From Chlorops oryzae (Eukaryota; Arthropoda; Insecta; Diptera; Chloropidae), in assembly GCA_020466095.1 (NCBI GenBank), contig CM035807.1, positions 22,066,198 through 22,130,197 of the forward strand: DNA of 64,000 nt. The letters are read 5' to 3'. This document shows, piece by piece, positions 49,272-57,945 of the stretch. Position 1 is the stretch's first letter. Every line of letters begins with the position of its first letter. Below the pieces are notes generated by a model, which did not search any database, had not been told where the DNA came from, and saw only the letters and a program-made list of their open reading frames with translations. The position numbers and the translations under genes were made by a program.

Positions 49272-51834
49272 ATCGAGCCAACAACCCAACAAACGGGGCA
49301 ACTACGCATTGAACAAGGAGTTCGGTGAGCTTAAGTTTAAACTACAGCCTCGATTGATCTTCGACTTGGGATCGAGCCGAGGGGTTGCGGTGCGGTTCGG
49401 TTCGGTTCGGTGTGGTTCAGTGCGGTGCGATTCGATTCGATGCGGTGCTGAAATGAAATGGAGTACTTGAAAAACTCGTTTACATACAAAACGTATTGAT
49501 AAAGTTGGCCATTCGAGCGCCAAAGATCTCGATGGGAGCCTTTTCCACGTTTTGGCTTTGACTGAAATTGTTACCGTCACTGGAGCGCTTGTTGACTGTT
49601 GTAAAAGTATTATTCATGTTGGTGGCGGCGGCGACGGTGGCCGTGTTGCCGATGGTGTCGTTTTTCGTGTGAGTAAGGCGCACTCGGGCTGGTTATGCCG
49701 AAAGTGTGTTTGTTTATGTGTATTGTATGTGTGTGAATGCATTTATATGCGTTTATATGGGCGCATTTGCACGATTATCGCCGAACATATGAACGATTTG
49801 GAGAGCCAGTCGAAGAGAAAGAAAAGAGAAAGAGGAAGTGGAAAAATAGTCATAAAAAATACACAACGGTTAGAAAGTAAAAACGTTAAGTGATGGATAA
49901 AACAAATCGATAGGCAGCTGATGGGTGCCGCGAACAAGATACTCTAGTCGAGTCTAGCCAAGCCAAGCCAAGCCGATCTCTGCGCTGAGCTTAGCTCGAC
50001 TGCAGCTTTGAGTGTTCATTTGCGACAGTAAAAGCGTCTGATAATCTTCCGAGACGTTTAAATTAATTAAGCGAATGTTTATGTATGTTCGACTGGCTAC
50101 TTTTTCTTTCTTTCGCCTTTGAGTCATCACACAGCGTCAGGCATTGCGCCGTGTCGAACAACGTTCGGGAACGGCATGGCATATTCAATCATGAAGTGAT
50201 GATTCGTTTGCTGATTTGATGGAAAACGACGACCTGTTTCCACTGGTAACATAGTGACATTTTAGCCTTTTTGTGAGCAAACACCGCGCGCGCGGCTATT
50301 CATGACAAATTCAATTAAAAATAATTAAACAAAAACAAAAACAAAAAAATTAATTATAAAAATAACATTTTCGTTCTTTTTTTTACGCTCCTTGCCATTT
50401 TGCGCGTAGCTTAGTCATAAGTCATTAAATAGTCACAAGTCACTATTCACTAGACACTTACCATCTGGTGGCGCCAGCAGCTTCACGAAGTTGTCGGGGA
50501 ACACTCCCACTTTGCCGCGCAGTTCACCTTTCCACCAGCCCTTATCGGGCAGCTCCGTGCTGATTATGGTTATAACGTCACCGACTCGCAACTCCAATTC
50601 ATCGTCGTTCTGCGGTGCATACGGGAACTCGACGCGGCAATATTCGCGTTGCGGTTTCGGTGGTAGAACTGGTGCCGGCGCTCCATCCTCGGTCGTAGTG
50701 GTAGTCGGCGCGAGCAGATCCTCCTTCGAGCTGTGATAGCTTAGGCGATTTGACTTTTTTGTTGTGACCGCTGCTAGAGCGGCGTTCGCCAATGCGGAAG
50801 CAGTCATCGCTGACGTATTCGATGACGATGACGCTGCCGCTGAACTGTTGGATGTTGTTGTTGTTGTTGACTTCGGTGACGCCGTTAAAGCTAACGATTC
50901 GGCCGTTGGTGGACGCTTGCTCGCTAATACTGGTGATGGTTCGATGTCCACAACAAAATTTGATGGAAACACACCGATTTTCGTCTTAAGGCGTCCACGC
51001 CACCAGCCTTCTTCGACCTGAATGTGCAAGCACAAAAATGATAGAAAAGAAAACAGAGATGAGAATGAAAGAAAAGAGCTTATAGAGTGTCGTCCGTCCA
51101 TCGTGAGCATGTATGCCGAGCGGAATTCTCACTAGTCTTGACATGGTAATAATGATGAGTTAGTTGTGACTCGCGATTACAACGAATGTGAATATGTGTG
51201 TTCGTATGTGTACATAACCGTTTGGACGACTTACCTCCCCGAGGAACTCAATGACATCACCCACGGCCAGCGATAGCTCGTCGTCGTTTACTTGAGCGTA
51301 ACTATAGATGACTTTGCAGCGGCGACTTTTGTTAGCTGACTTGTCCCTGCGTGTGTACCCATGTACGTGCACATGTTCGTGAAGGAAGAGAACAGAGAAA
51401 AACAAAACGTCAATAAATGAAAGTTACAGAAATACACGAATGTTCGTCGTCAGTTGAGAAGAGCGTAATTTAAATGGAGAGGAGAGCGGTAAGAGTTGCT
51501 TGCTGGAAATTGCTTCTTTGGTCTATTGTGTTTGTAACAATATCAAATTAGCTAGAAACTCGCTGAGACCACCGCAATCAAAGAACTCAAGTAAGAAAGC
51601 AAAAGCGATAAGAAACGTGAAAGAGAAACTAAAAAAAAAAAAAAAACAAAACAAAAAAATTAAAAAGAAATGAAAATGCTTGAATAATTCATGAAAGGAG
51701 GAACTTTAGAAAATTGCTTTCAAAAGCAAGATTTCAAATTGAAGTTAGGTGGCTTCGGTAGGTCAGTTAGTCAAAGAGAGTGGAAATTATAACAATTGTA
51801 AATAATTTACTTTTCCCCTGGTCTTGCTACCGCT

Positions 51835-51869
<35 letters not shown>

Positions 51870-54066
51870 GGGTGTTATAGTCAGGCGAGCCTGACAATAG
51901 AATACCCGACACAGACACACATGTTCCAATAATTTTTAATATCAAGAGGTTGCTTAAGGCCATAAGGGCCCCATATACCGACTTTTGTTGAATTTCTTTA
52001 TGAAAACCGCCCTTTTGCCACGCCCACTTTTCCAATTTTTTTGAATTCTAATCGGACCCTGGTACTGGAGGTACCCTTAATAATGCACCTATCAAAAAAA
52101 TTTTTGGAGAAATATGTATATGGCTACAAAGGAAGCATAACTGCTAAATTTCGTTCAAGTCCCATTTGAATTTCGGGTGTAGGAAGCCATTTTCGAAGAA
52201 CGCCCTTCGGCCACGCCTACTTTTCCAATTTTTTTGAAATTGAATAACTTGACTACAAATATGTTCAACTATCAAATTTCATTCCGGATTTGGAGCAGTT
52301 TTTGTGATTTTCATAACAGACCCTAGTACTAGAGGTACCCTTAAAAATTGTCCGATCAGGACCATTCTCGAACTTGTTCTTACTCATGTGCCTTTGATTA
52401 CGCATACCAAATTTCATCAAGATAGCTCAACTCCTTCGATAAGATAACTGTATACAAACAGACGGACAGACAGACGGACATGGCTAAATCGAATTTCCTG
52501 GTGACGCTGATCATTTCTATATATATTTTGTATGGTCTATCTTGACTGGTTCTGGGTGTTACACACAACCACACAAACGCAATATACCCTCGACACAGAG
52601 TGTGTCGGGTATAAAAACTGAAAAAAATGAAAAAATAATAAGATTAAAATAAATGGATTTTAAATATAAGAAAAATTAAAAACTCTTCAACCCCTTTCTG
52701 ACGATTCGAAAAGTGACCGGGACATTTTTCTCAGCGGATTTTAGAAAAAATTCTCTCATTCTGAGCACACTGGGGAAGGGGCCCTGTAAGAAATTGAACT
52801 AGCTCAGAAGTACTCTTCCACTGCTCCCCAAATTACTCGCTCGTAATTTCCCCGCCAATGCATTGAACTGTCAACTTTAACTCTGAGGTGTCATTCGAAA
52901 ATCTACACTCGCGTTCGAACTAGCGCAGAAGTAGAAGCAACGGGGCCAGTTCAATACATTTGATATACTACGTTTAATATAGGAGAACGGCCCGAACAAT
53001 GGTACCTCAGTGGGTAGCGCATGCGCCTCACGATCCGATGGGCCACAGATTCAATTTCCCGCCCAAGCGAACGCCGATATTTTTTTAAATTATTCCTAAT
53101 AGGAATTTAAAGCAAATAAATAAAAAAGAAAGGTTTCAAATTAATTGGAATTTTTCGAAAAAGTTTGTTCGCAACGTTCTGAAACAAATAGTTTTTCGAA
53201 TTTTAACATTCTTCCAAATTTTTTCGCCTGCGACAAGAATCGAACTCGAGCCTTTCAGATTGCCAGGCGAATACGCTTTCCCTACGTCACGGACCTATCT
53301 GACTCGCGTGCAGCGAACATATTAGATTATCATGTGAGCAAAATTTGAACTGTAGGCGCCTCGTTGACCATGCCAGTAGTTTGGATCTACTGTCCGTATC
53401 TCTACTCGTGTACTTTTTCCTATACTCCACAACTACTCGCTAGGGCTCCAAATTACCCTACTCTTCCAACAGGGATACATAAAGGGAGCAAGAACTTCAA
53501 ACATTTTTGAGCAAAGGTCATCGCATTTTTCCTTTAAATTACGCTAAGATTTCCCCTATTTCTGTAGAGAAAAATTTCTAGGGAAAAAGTTTCCGGGGAA
53601 TGTTCATTTAGAATGGAACCATAAGTGTAAATTTCTCGTAACGAATACACTCCGCTAGTTACATTCCTATGCGTCGAGTTCTTTGTCCGCATCGAATCAA
53701 TCAAGAGTAAATAAAATAAAATATGCCTCAATGTTTGTAGGAAGTGTTTCCTCTGCTGTATCAGCAAAATATTTATTTTTTTTTTTTTTTTTTGCTCTCT
53801 CTCTCTCCCCCAGTTGTATATCGCAAGATTGCAAATATTGTGTGCCTACCTTAACGTCACGGCGCTCTCATCACTTGCCGACGACGTCGTCGTATCAATG
53901 ACCCGCACAAAGTTGTCCGGAAACATGCCGGTTTTTCCGTTTGCTTTCAGCGTCCCTTCCCACCAGCCGCCTGGCATTTGCTTTACACTCTGTATGATTG
54001 CACCTTTGACCAGATCAAGTTCATCGGGCTCCTTCGCTGTGTAATCGTACTCAACGATGGCAGTGA
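38130..54066 (-). CDS. cindr: CIN85/CD2AP-family adaptor (cindr orthologue), all exons except the first
   Basis: Cytoplasmic scaffold that links membrane receptors, endocytosis and cortical actin; in Drosophila cindr binds capping protein and cell-junction receptors. Three SH3 domains are readable: residues about 2-58 (ALYDY-type VEYDY, GGWWEG, FPDNFV), 82-138 (VIYSY, EGWWRG, FPSNFV) and 234-292 (VEFPY, KGWWKG, FPDNFV). A Ser/Thr/Pro-rich linker follows. Near residue 590-610 the stretch [18 protein letters not shown] resembles the family's capping-protein-interaction motif. The C-terminal ~55 residues form a coiled coil. Exons 54066-53850, 51346-51235, 51017-50462, 40180-39518, 39443-38406 and 38305-38130 join in phase, for 921 residues with an assumed ATG-G first exon. 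That first exon was not located. Confidence 0.9.
38306..38405 (-). other. cindr: Small cindr intron (100 nt), CAT-rich and without a clear polypyrimidine tract
   Basis: GTGCCA donor and CACACAG acceptor restore the phase between the linker exon and the coiled-coil exon. The intron is open in the upstream frame (His/Ser-rich), so retention would give a different C-terminus lacking the coiled coil. A CTAAAC branch-like word lies in it. Confidence 0.65.
38406..39443 (-). CDS. cindr: cindr exon with capping-protein-interaction-like motif
   Basis: Acceptor TTTCCTCCAG, donor TCAG|GTGCCA, 1,038 nt, phase 1 both sides. It holds [19 protein letters not shown] followed by [10 protein letters not shown], then an acidic stretch and the basic [18 protein letters not shown] long Ser/Thr repeat region follows. 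The first motif is the best candidate for capping-protein binding, as in CD2AP and CIN85. Confidence 0.85.
39518..40180 (-). CDS. cindr: cindr exon, Ser/Thr/Gln-rich linker
   Basis: Acceptor TTTCCTCCAG and donor GCAG|GTGAGT bound 663 nt, phase 1 both sides. It encodes a disordered region rich in Ser, Thr and Gln (a poly-Gln run near 39745-39765) with islands such as [17 protein letters not shown] and [12 protein letters not shown] that look conserved. Confidence 0.88.
42640..45082. repeat. Second dispersed repeat family (CCCTCTAAC type), three copies
   Basis: Copies near 42642-43000 (interrupted by the MITE), 43985-44115 and 44936-45082 share CCCTCTAAC (or its reverse complement GTTAGAGGG), GAAATTAGTCTT/CTAATTTCGGGT words and a run CAGATTCGTTTAT. 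The middle copy is inverted relative to the last. Function unknown. Confidence 0.5.
42703..42921. mobile_element. MITE with CAGCCC ends (about 219 bp)
   Basis: The left end reads CAGCCCAATTCTGAATATTC; the right end's reverse complement reads CAGCCCGATTCAGAATATTC. The match continues in CCCGGGGAATTTACTTTT. TAT flanks both sides. Related unpaired ends are seen near 34461 and 53560-53620. Confidence 0.65.
46303..47494 (+). mobile_element. DINE-1/INE-1-like (Helentron-associated) element
   Basis: It opens TTTTTATACCCAGCG and has GATCAGGATCAA, then a GTCC microsatellite at about 46448-46473 and GCCACGCCCAC words. It ends CGCTGGGTATTT with TTACTTGTTT. This order of features matches the Drosophila INE-1 layout as I know it. 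Its borders are exact because the host MITE sequence resumes on each side. It contains a 127-bp tandem array. Confidence 0.75.
46858..47400. repeat. 127-bp tandem repeat array within the DINE-1-like element
   Basis: CCCGCCCACTGCCACGCCCA recurs at 46858, 46985, 47112 and 47239, with a variant at 47366: a constant 127-bp period. Units also share CTTCCGAAGTAAAAGGCGTA and AACATAGGTTCACC. Two diverged units precede (46574, 46712). It explains the spurious minus-strand ORFs here. Confidence 0.92.
47647..47944 (+). mobile_element. Short insertion carrying a hammerhead ribozyme (retrozyme or Penelope-like candidate)
   Basis: Comparison with the intact MITE copy shows about 300 extra bases here, with AGAAAT on both sides (47641-47646 and 47945-47950) as a probable 6-bp target duplication. 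The insert has no coding capacity and contains a complete hammerhead motif. Small hammerhead-bearing insertions in animals are known from Penelope-like element terminal repeats and retrozyme-like non-autonomous elements; membership in either is inferred. Confidence 0.65.
47786..47836 (+). ncRNA. Type-I hammerhead ribozyme motif
   Basis: All core elements are present in order. Stem I strand GGCG (47786-47789); CTGATGA (47790-47796); stem II GTCAC/GTGAC (47797-47801 with 47812-47816) closing a 10-nt loop; GAAA (47817-47820). Stem III ACAT/ATGT (47820-47823 with 47828-47831) has a GGCC loop. Then C at 47832, the expected cleavage site after GUC, and stem I strand CGCC (47833-47836). Every core base matches the consensus and every stem is Watson-Crick. 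Stem III is a 12-nt palindrome, so it may work best as a dimer. Confidence 0.85.
48228..48638. mobile_element. hAT-type MITE, copy 2 (intact, inverted relative to copy 1)
   Basis: Begins TAGTGAAGTTGCAAATATTC and ends ACATTCGTAACATCACTA, 411 bp. Flanks ATACAAAT (48220-48227) and ACAAAAAT (48639-48646) agree at 6 of 8 positions, a decayed 8-bp duplication. The short ORFs across it are artefacts. Confidence 0.75.
49225..49445. repeat. CGAA tetranucleotide and CGGTT/GATTC simple repeats
   Basis: GAACGAACGAAC runs at about 49232-49268, then a separate imperfect GGTTC/GGTGC/GATTC stretch at 49390-49445. Both lie just downstream (minus-strand sense) of the candidate cassette exon. Confidence 0.85.
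49488..49688 (-). CDS. cindr: cindr candidate cassette exon (67 codons)
   Basis: Acceptor CATAACCAG and donor TTTT|GTATGT bound exactly 201 nt in phase 1 on both sides, so it can be included or skipped without changing the frame between the SH3-3 exon and the next one. It encodes an Asn/Thr/Ser-rich segment ending [19 protein letters not shown]. If the donor is not used, a stop follows two codons later, giving a short three-SH3 isoform instead. Expression data would decide between the two. Confidence 0.6.
50462..51017 (-). CDS. cindr: cindr exon with the rest of SH3-2, linker and SH3 domain 3
   Basis: Acceptor TTGCACATTCAG, donor GATG|GTAAGTG, 556 nt, phase 0 to phase 1. It starts [10 protein letters not shown] to complete SH3-2, then about 95 residues rich in Ser, Thr and Ala with a proline-rich VLPPKPQR, then SH3-3. 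Without splicing the frame runs into a stop within 10 codons. Confidence 0.93.
51235..51346 (-). CDS. cindr: cindr exon with the first half of SH3 domain 2
   Basis: Acceptor CACACGCAG, donor GAG|GTAAGT, 112 nt. Phase 2 in, phase 0 out; the split codon reads Arg. It encodes [20 protein letters not shown] and the following FLGE, the standard SH3 RT-loop segment. Confidence 0.92.
51902..52612 (-). mobile_element. DINE-1-like element, reverse orientation
   Basis: Ends ATACCCGACAC and GTGTCGGGTAT are inverted. Internally it has GCCACGCCCAC (52018), GGCCACGCCTAC (52210), a GACGGACAGACAGACGGACA microsatellite (about 52461-52480) and CTGATCATTTCTATATATAT, which is the reverse of the order in the 46.3-kb element. 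It differs in lacking the 127-bp tandem array. Confidence 0.7.
52996..53068 (+). repeat. tRNA-like segment (degenerate, probably a SINE head)
   Basis: GGTACCTCAGTGGGTAGCGC matches an A-box region, and AGATTCAATTTCCC a weak B box at the usual spacing. The acceptor stem does not pair, so it is not a functional tRNA gene. Confidence 0.5.
53226..53300 (-). repeat. tRNA-like segment, minus strand
   Basis: On the minus strand GTGACGTAGGGAAAGCG and GAGTTCGATTCTT stand in A-box and B-box positions. It faces the tRNA-like segment at 53.0 kb. Mismatched stems argue against a working tRNA. Confidence 0.5.
53850..54066 (-). CDS. cindr: cindr exon with SH3 domain 1
   Basis: Acceptor TTCTTACAG and donor AAG|GTAGGC bound 217 nt. 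The exon opens with the last two bases of a Val codon, so the upstream exon should end ATG-G, as in CIN85 and CD2AP, whose first SH3 starts at residue 2. It holds the whole first SH3 and ends in phase 2. Confidence 0.9.
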
Positions 54067-57000
54067 CTGTAAGAAAAAAATGCGAGAATAAGTAAAATTT
54101 GCACTCAGGCCCCAGGGCACAATACTAAGAGCATAAGGGCGAGATATTTTGTGCAACGGGAATTATCAAGACATTACTCCTCCTTATTCTCATCCTCCTA
54201 TTCAATCTACGAGCTTGCTGCGAGTATTTGCCTTTCAGATAAGCAAAAGTTAAATGAATTAATTTTCTATAATTTAATGGGTTGTGTGGCAATAATCAAA
54301 CCAGACTGCTGAGGGGCTTTATTTTCGCTTTCGCTCTAGCGTCGATAGTGAGTGAAGTCAATTAATGGAGATTAATGGAGATTAAAGAGCCAGGGCATGG
54401 CAGAGTGTGACAAGAAATTGCAAAAGGACAAACTGCAAGACGCAGACGTGGCATAAGTTCAATAAGAGCTTTCAGTACTTTTTTTTTAGAATTTATTGCG
54501 TTCTTCTGATTGCCTTTTGTTTGACATTCCGAAGAACATAATTAATTCTGAAATAGACATACATTGTATGTATGGAATACATGTACATAAGTGCATACGA
54601 ACAAACCCATGATTACTTAACTGGAATTTTTTTTTGCAAACGAACAAGTATTTAGTGAAATAAAAACTAAAGAATTTTTTTCGAGACCCATTTTCAGCAT
54701 TCAATCACGTTAGCTCGTTAAAAACCTCACCCTCTGGCTGTGTTGTTTCGTAATTTCACTTCACTCGAGTACGCGCGATAAAGCGAACGACTTGGCGAAA
54801 TATTTTCAAAATGATGCAAATCTTAACCCACGCATCCAATCCAACACCGTATTTGAATAGCAAATCCTCGAGCAAACACAAGCGGAATTCTGATAAAAAA
54901 TTGCTTCAAAAATGGGTCAGATTAGGAGCAAAGAAAAAATAAAATAAAGTAAATGAAACTTTTTACGGCATTTAAGTCCACCGCTGGAGTCCTACTTATG
55001 TATATATGTATAAGTCTATCTTATTTGAACACAAAAACTCAACGTTCCGATGAGGTGGGAAAAACAGAGCTCAACCTTTTCATAAAAAGGTGAGCAAAAG
55101 TAAGCAGACGAGTAAACAAACACGATTTGACTTGTCGAAGCCAAAGCGACGCAGACTTAAGCGGTTTTAATGACGCTGCAGACAGACACTTTTCCGCTTT
55201 ATTGGAGTACGAAAGTGTCTGGAAGGGAAAGGCAAGGCCAAGGCAGCAGGTCTTCAAATCTTCAAACCGACTGGAGTCAGCATGAGCTCTTGACGAATGA
55301 CTCGACTCGGGCAGAATCTAGGCCACTTCCATTAGAGCACTCTAAACGATTCTGAATGAATTTGTCAGCAAAAAGCCAACAAAGCTGCGATACTGGCGGA
55401 GATACGAAGAGGCGCAGCACATTTTAAGGTTTTTCTCCGCACAGTGCATTCGGTCTGCCGAAAGAAAGTACTCGGGCAAGTACGTGCAAGTACCACGATG
55501 GCACACGGCACGTAAAAAATCTAATAGCAACAAAGTGCCAACATGCAACATCGCGAGCGCTTTGAGTGGCTCCGCCGAGCCAGTGGAGGATGGTTTTCAT
55601 CGGCACGACCACGGTTCAGAAAAACTCGTTTTCATGATCAAAACGATTAAAGCCAAAACTGCTTGTTAGCGCTTTTCTTTTGACTGGAGGTGTCAAACTT
55701 TAGGGAAATCGTGGCCTTTAGCTGTGGGAAGCTAGATATTTGGAAAGAAATTGTTTTTTTTTTTTTTTTAATTTATGTATAACATCATGGTGACAAAGGG
55801 GAAGTGCCCAAATCAAAACAGAGTTTATTCAAATCTCCAATCGAGCCATGAAGAACCACAACAAATTTCAACATTTTCCACTTTCTTTTTTTTATTAACC
55901 CTTTACCGCATGATGTCTATATAAGTGAAAAAACTTTTTTTCGTAGTAAATGGTTTTATTAACCCTTTACTGCATGATATGTTAAAAAGCAGAAAACTTT
56001 TTTTTTCACAGTAAATGTTGTTAACCCTTTACTGCATGAAGTTTAGATACGTGAAAAACGTTTTTTTACCCAGTAAATGAATTTATTAACCCTTTATTGC
56101 ATGATATGTTAAATAAGCAGAATTTTTTCGCAGTTTAAATGTTCTTAACCCTTTGCTGCATGATATTACGTTAATAAAGTATGAAAAAAATAACGCATTT
56201 TTAAAAATTTTTATAAAATGTCATACATCTGAATATTAAATGACGTGATATAACCCATTTTCTAACGATGCATAATGTCTTAATGCTGCTATTAGAAGTA
56301 AAAAATTTGAAATGAAACCCTTACTGGTTATTAGATAATGATTTTTTTCAGTAAATGGCTTCATTAACCCTTTACTGCCTGATATATTAAATACGTGAAA
56401 AACAATTTTTTTTTGTAAGCGATAAAGGCTTAAGAGAACTCTTTTAACAAAGCTCATAAAATTTAATGAGGCCACCCTTTGGAGGATTGAGAAATGACTT
56501 TTAATGTGCACAAATGTAGAGGAGGATGCAGCTGCCGTGAGGTTGAGGCTTGATGCAAAAACGGTGAAAAGCAGCGCGAAGCGGTGAAAAGCGAAAGCCT
56601 CATTTAAATTGTGGAGGTCAGTCGTTGGCAAGTGGAGAGTGCAAAGAACAAGTTATAATTGGTTTAAATATCTGTTTGGCGACTTTGACTTGGCTTTGTG
56701 CCCTGAACAGTGGTACCAAAAAAACAAAAAACAAAAAAAAATAATGAACAAGAAATGAAAATATAATCAAAAAGGGAAATTCAGAAAGCGCGCGTCTTCG
56801 TCATTGGGACCGTGCATGAGCACTAAGGCGATAAAGTAAAAGAAAAACATTTGGATTTTTAGGTTAAGGAAAAAGTGAAAGAAGCGACTTAAGAACGATT
56901 TCGATTAGATGCCGAGGTTTTCTAAACGTTTACGCATTAAGAAAAGAGTTGAGCACACAAAAGAATTATCGCGAGGGCATCCCACATCCGCAATTGCGAT

Positions 57001-57826
57001 AAAACCAACTGATATACACACAATGCTCTGCTCGATCGCGTCTATTTCCGCCTACATAAAATATTCATAAACACAAAGTAATTCGGTCCCCCATTTGTTC
57101 ATTCGTTCATTCGCCCATTCGGCCGGTGGCTTTGATAATGAACTTGCTTTCAAGTGTAAACATGCACAAAAAAAAAACCGAGAGGGACCGAGATGAATCT
57201 CAGCGTGCCGATCTGTGACAGCCTCAATGCAGAAAGAAGAATTGCAGCAAGATTTATTTCACATGTCGAATCATTTTTATCAATGTCAAGGTTGAAGGTA
57301 CATATTTTCATTATATTTTTAGACTTTTGTATTCTTGGATCCATTTAAAAAAAGAAATTCAAAGCGTTTTGGAAAATTATTCGAGTTGAACCGCATGAGG
57401 CAAAAAAGTTTGGCGAATATCTCCCCATTTCGCCACGTTGTGGCTCTTTATCCATCAATGGCCTTGGATTATCTTAGACGGAAGGGCCAAAAATATCGAG
57501 ACATGGAAGCACTGATATTTAAAAAAAAAATCGACATTCGGTCCTCGTTCGTAATTCACAGCTGAATCACGTAATTCGAATTACAAAATTTGATAGCCTG
57601 AATTGCCTCATTCGAACGCAATTCAGTTTTAATGACGATCCGAATAACCTTAAAATCGGTGTCTTCGAAATCTATCGAAAGCAGAAGTGAGAACATTCAT
57701 GACAAAAGAGACCAATTGGTGCTCTTTGCAATGATCTTCTAGTAAAAATCTAATGGAAAATATTACCAAAGAATATGTAATAATATAGAAGACGCATCTC
57801 ATACAAACTAAAATTATCTATGGTGG
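54067..57826. other. Non-coding; upstream or first intron of cindr
   Basis: The missing ATG-G exon of cindr should lie here or beyond the window; no convincing ATGG|GTRAGT site was identified. A GC-richer patch at 55040-55660 has several overlapping ORFs with no recognisable domain. An ORF at 57335-57565 is also unrecognised. Confidence 0.4.
55895..56395. repeat. Cluster 3 of ~60-bp dispersed repeat (plus orientation)
   Basis: Best preserved cluster. TTAACCCTTTACTGCATGAT cores at about 55896, 55964, 56022, 56083, 56145 and 56363 alternate with GTGAAAAAC-T-run-CGCAGTAAATG spacers. The repeat period is about 60 bp. Confidence 0.9.
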
Positions 57827-57945
57827 GTCGTGATTAGGGTTGCCAACCATACTATATAATATAGTATCCTACTTTATTTCTGATCGATATACTTTAAACT
57901 TTCTTGGAACAATAAAGTATCCTAAAATACTTTATTTTTAATATA

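Larger units (their letters stand above)
40181..49487. other. Large cindr intron, repeat-rich
   Basis: No host gene seen apart from the candidate cassette exon at its right. It holds isolated ~60-bp repeat cores near 40532 and 41252, a MITE at 42.7 kb, three copies of a second dispersed repeat, and the nested element complex at 46.2-48.6 kb. A GCGGGCG patch at 43470 and an ACGT run at 43550-43570 are simple-sequence features. Confidence 0.6.
51347..53849. other. cindr intron between the SH3-1 and SH3-2 exons
   Basis: No host exon seen. Contains a DINE-1-like element, two tRNA-like segments, a 25-base A run at 51841-51865 and a T run at 53779-53794. The end of a CAGCCC-type MITE relative lies at 53560-53630. 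Confidence 0.6.
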
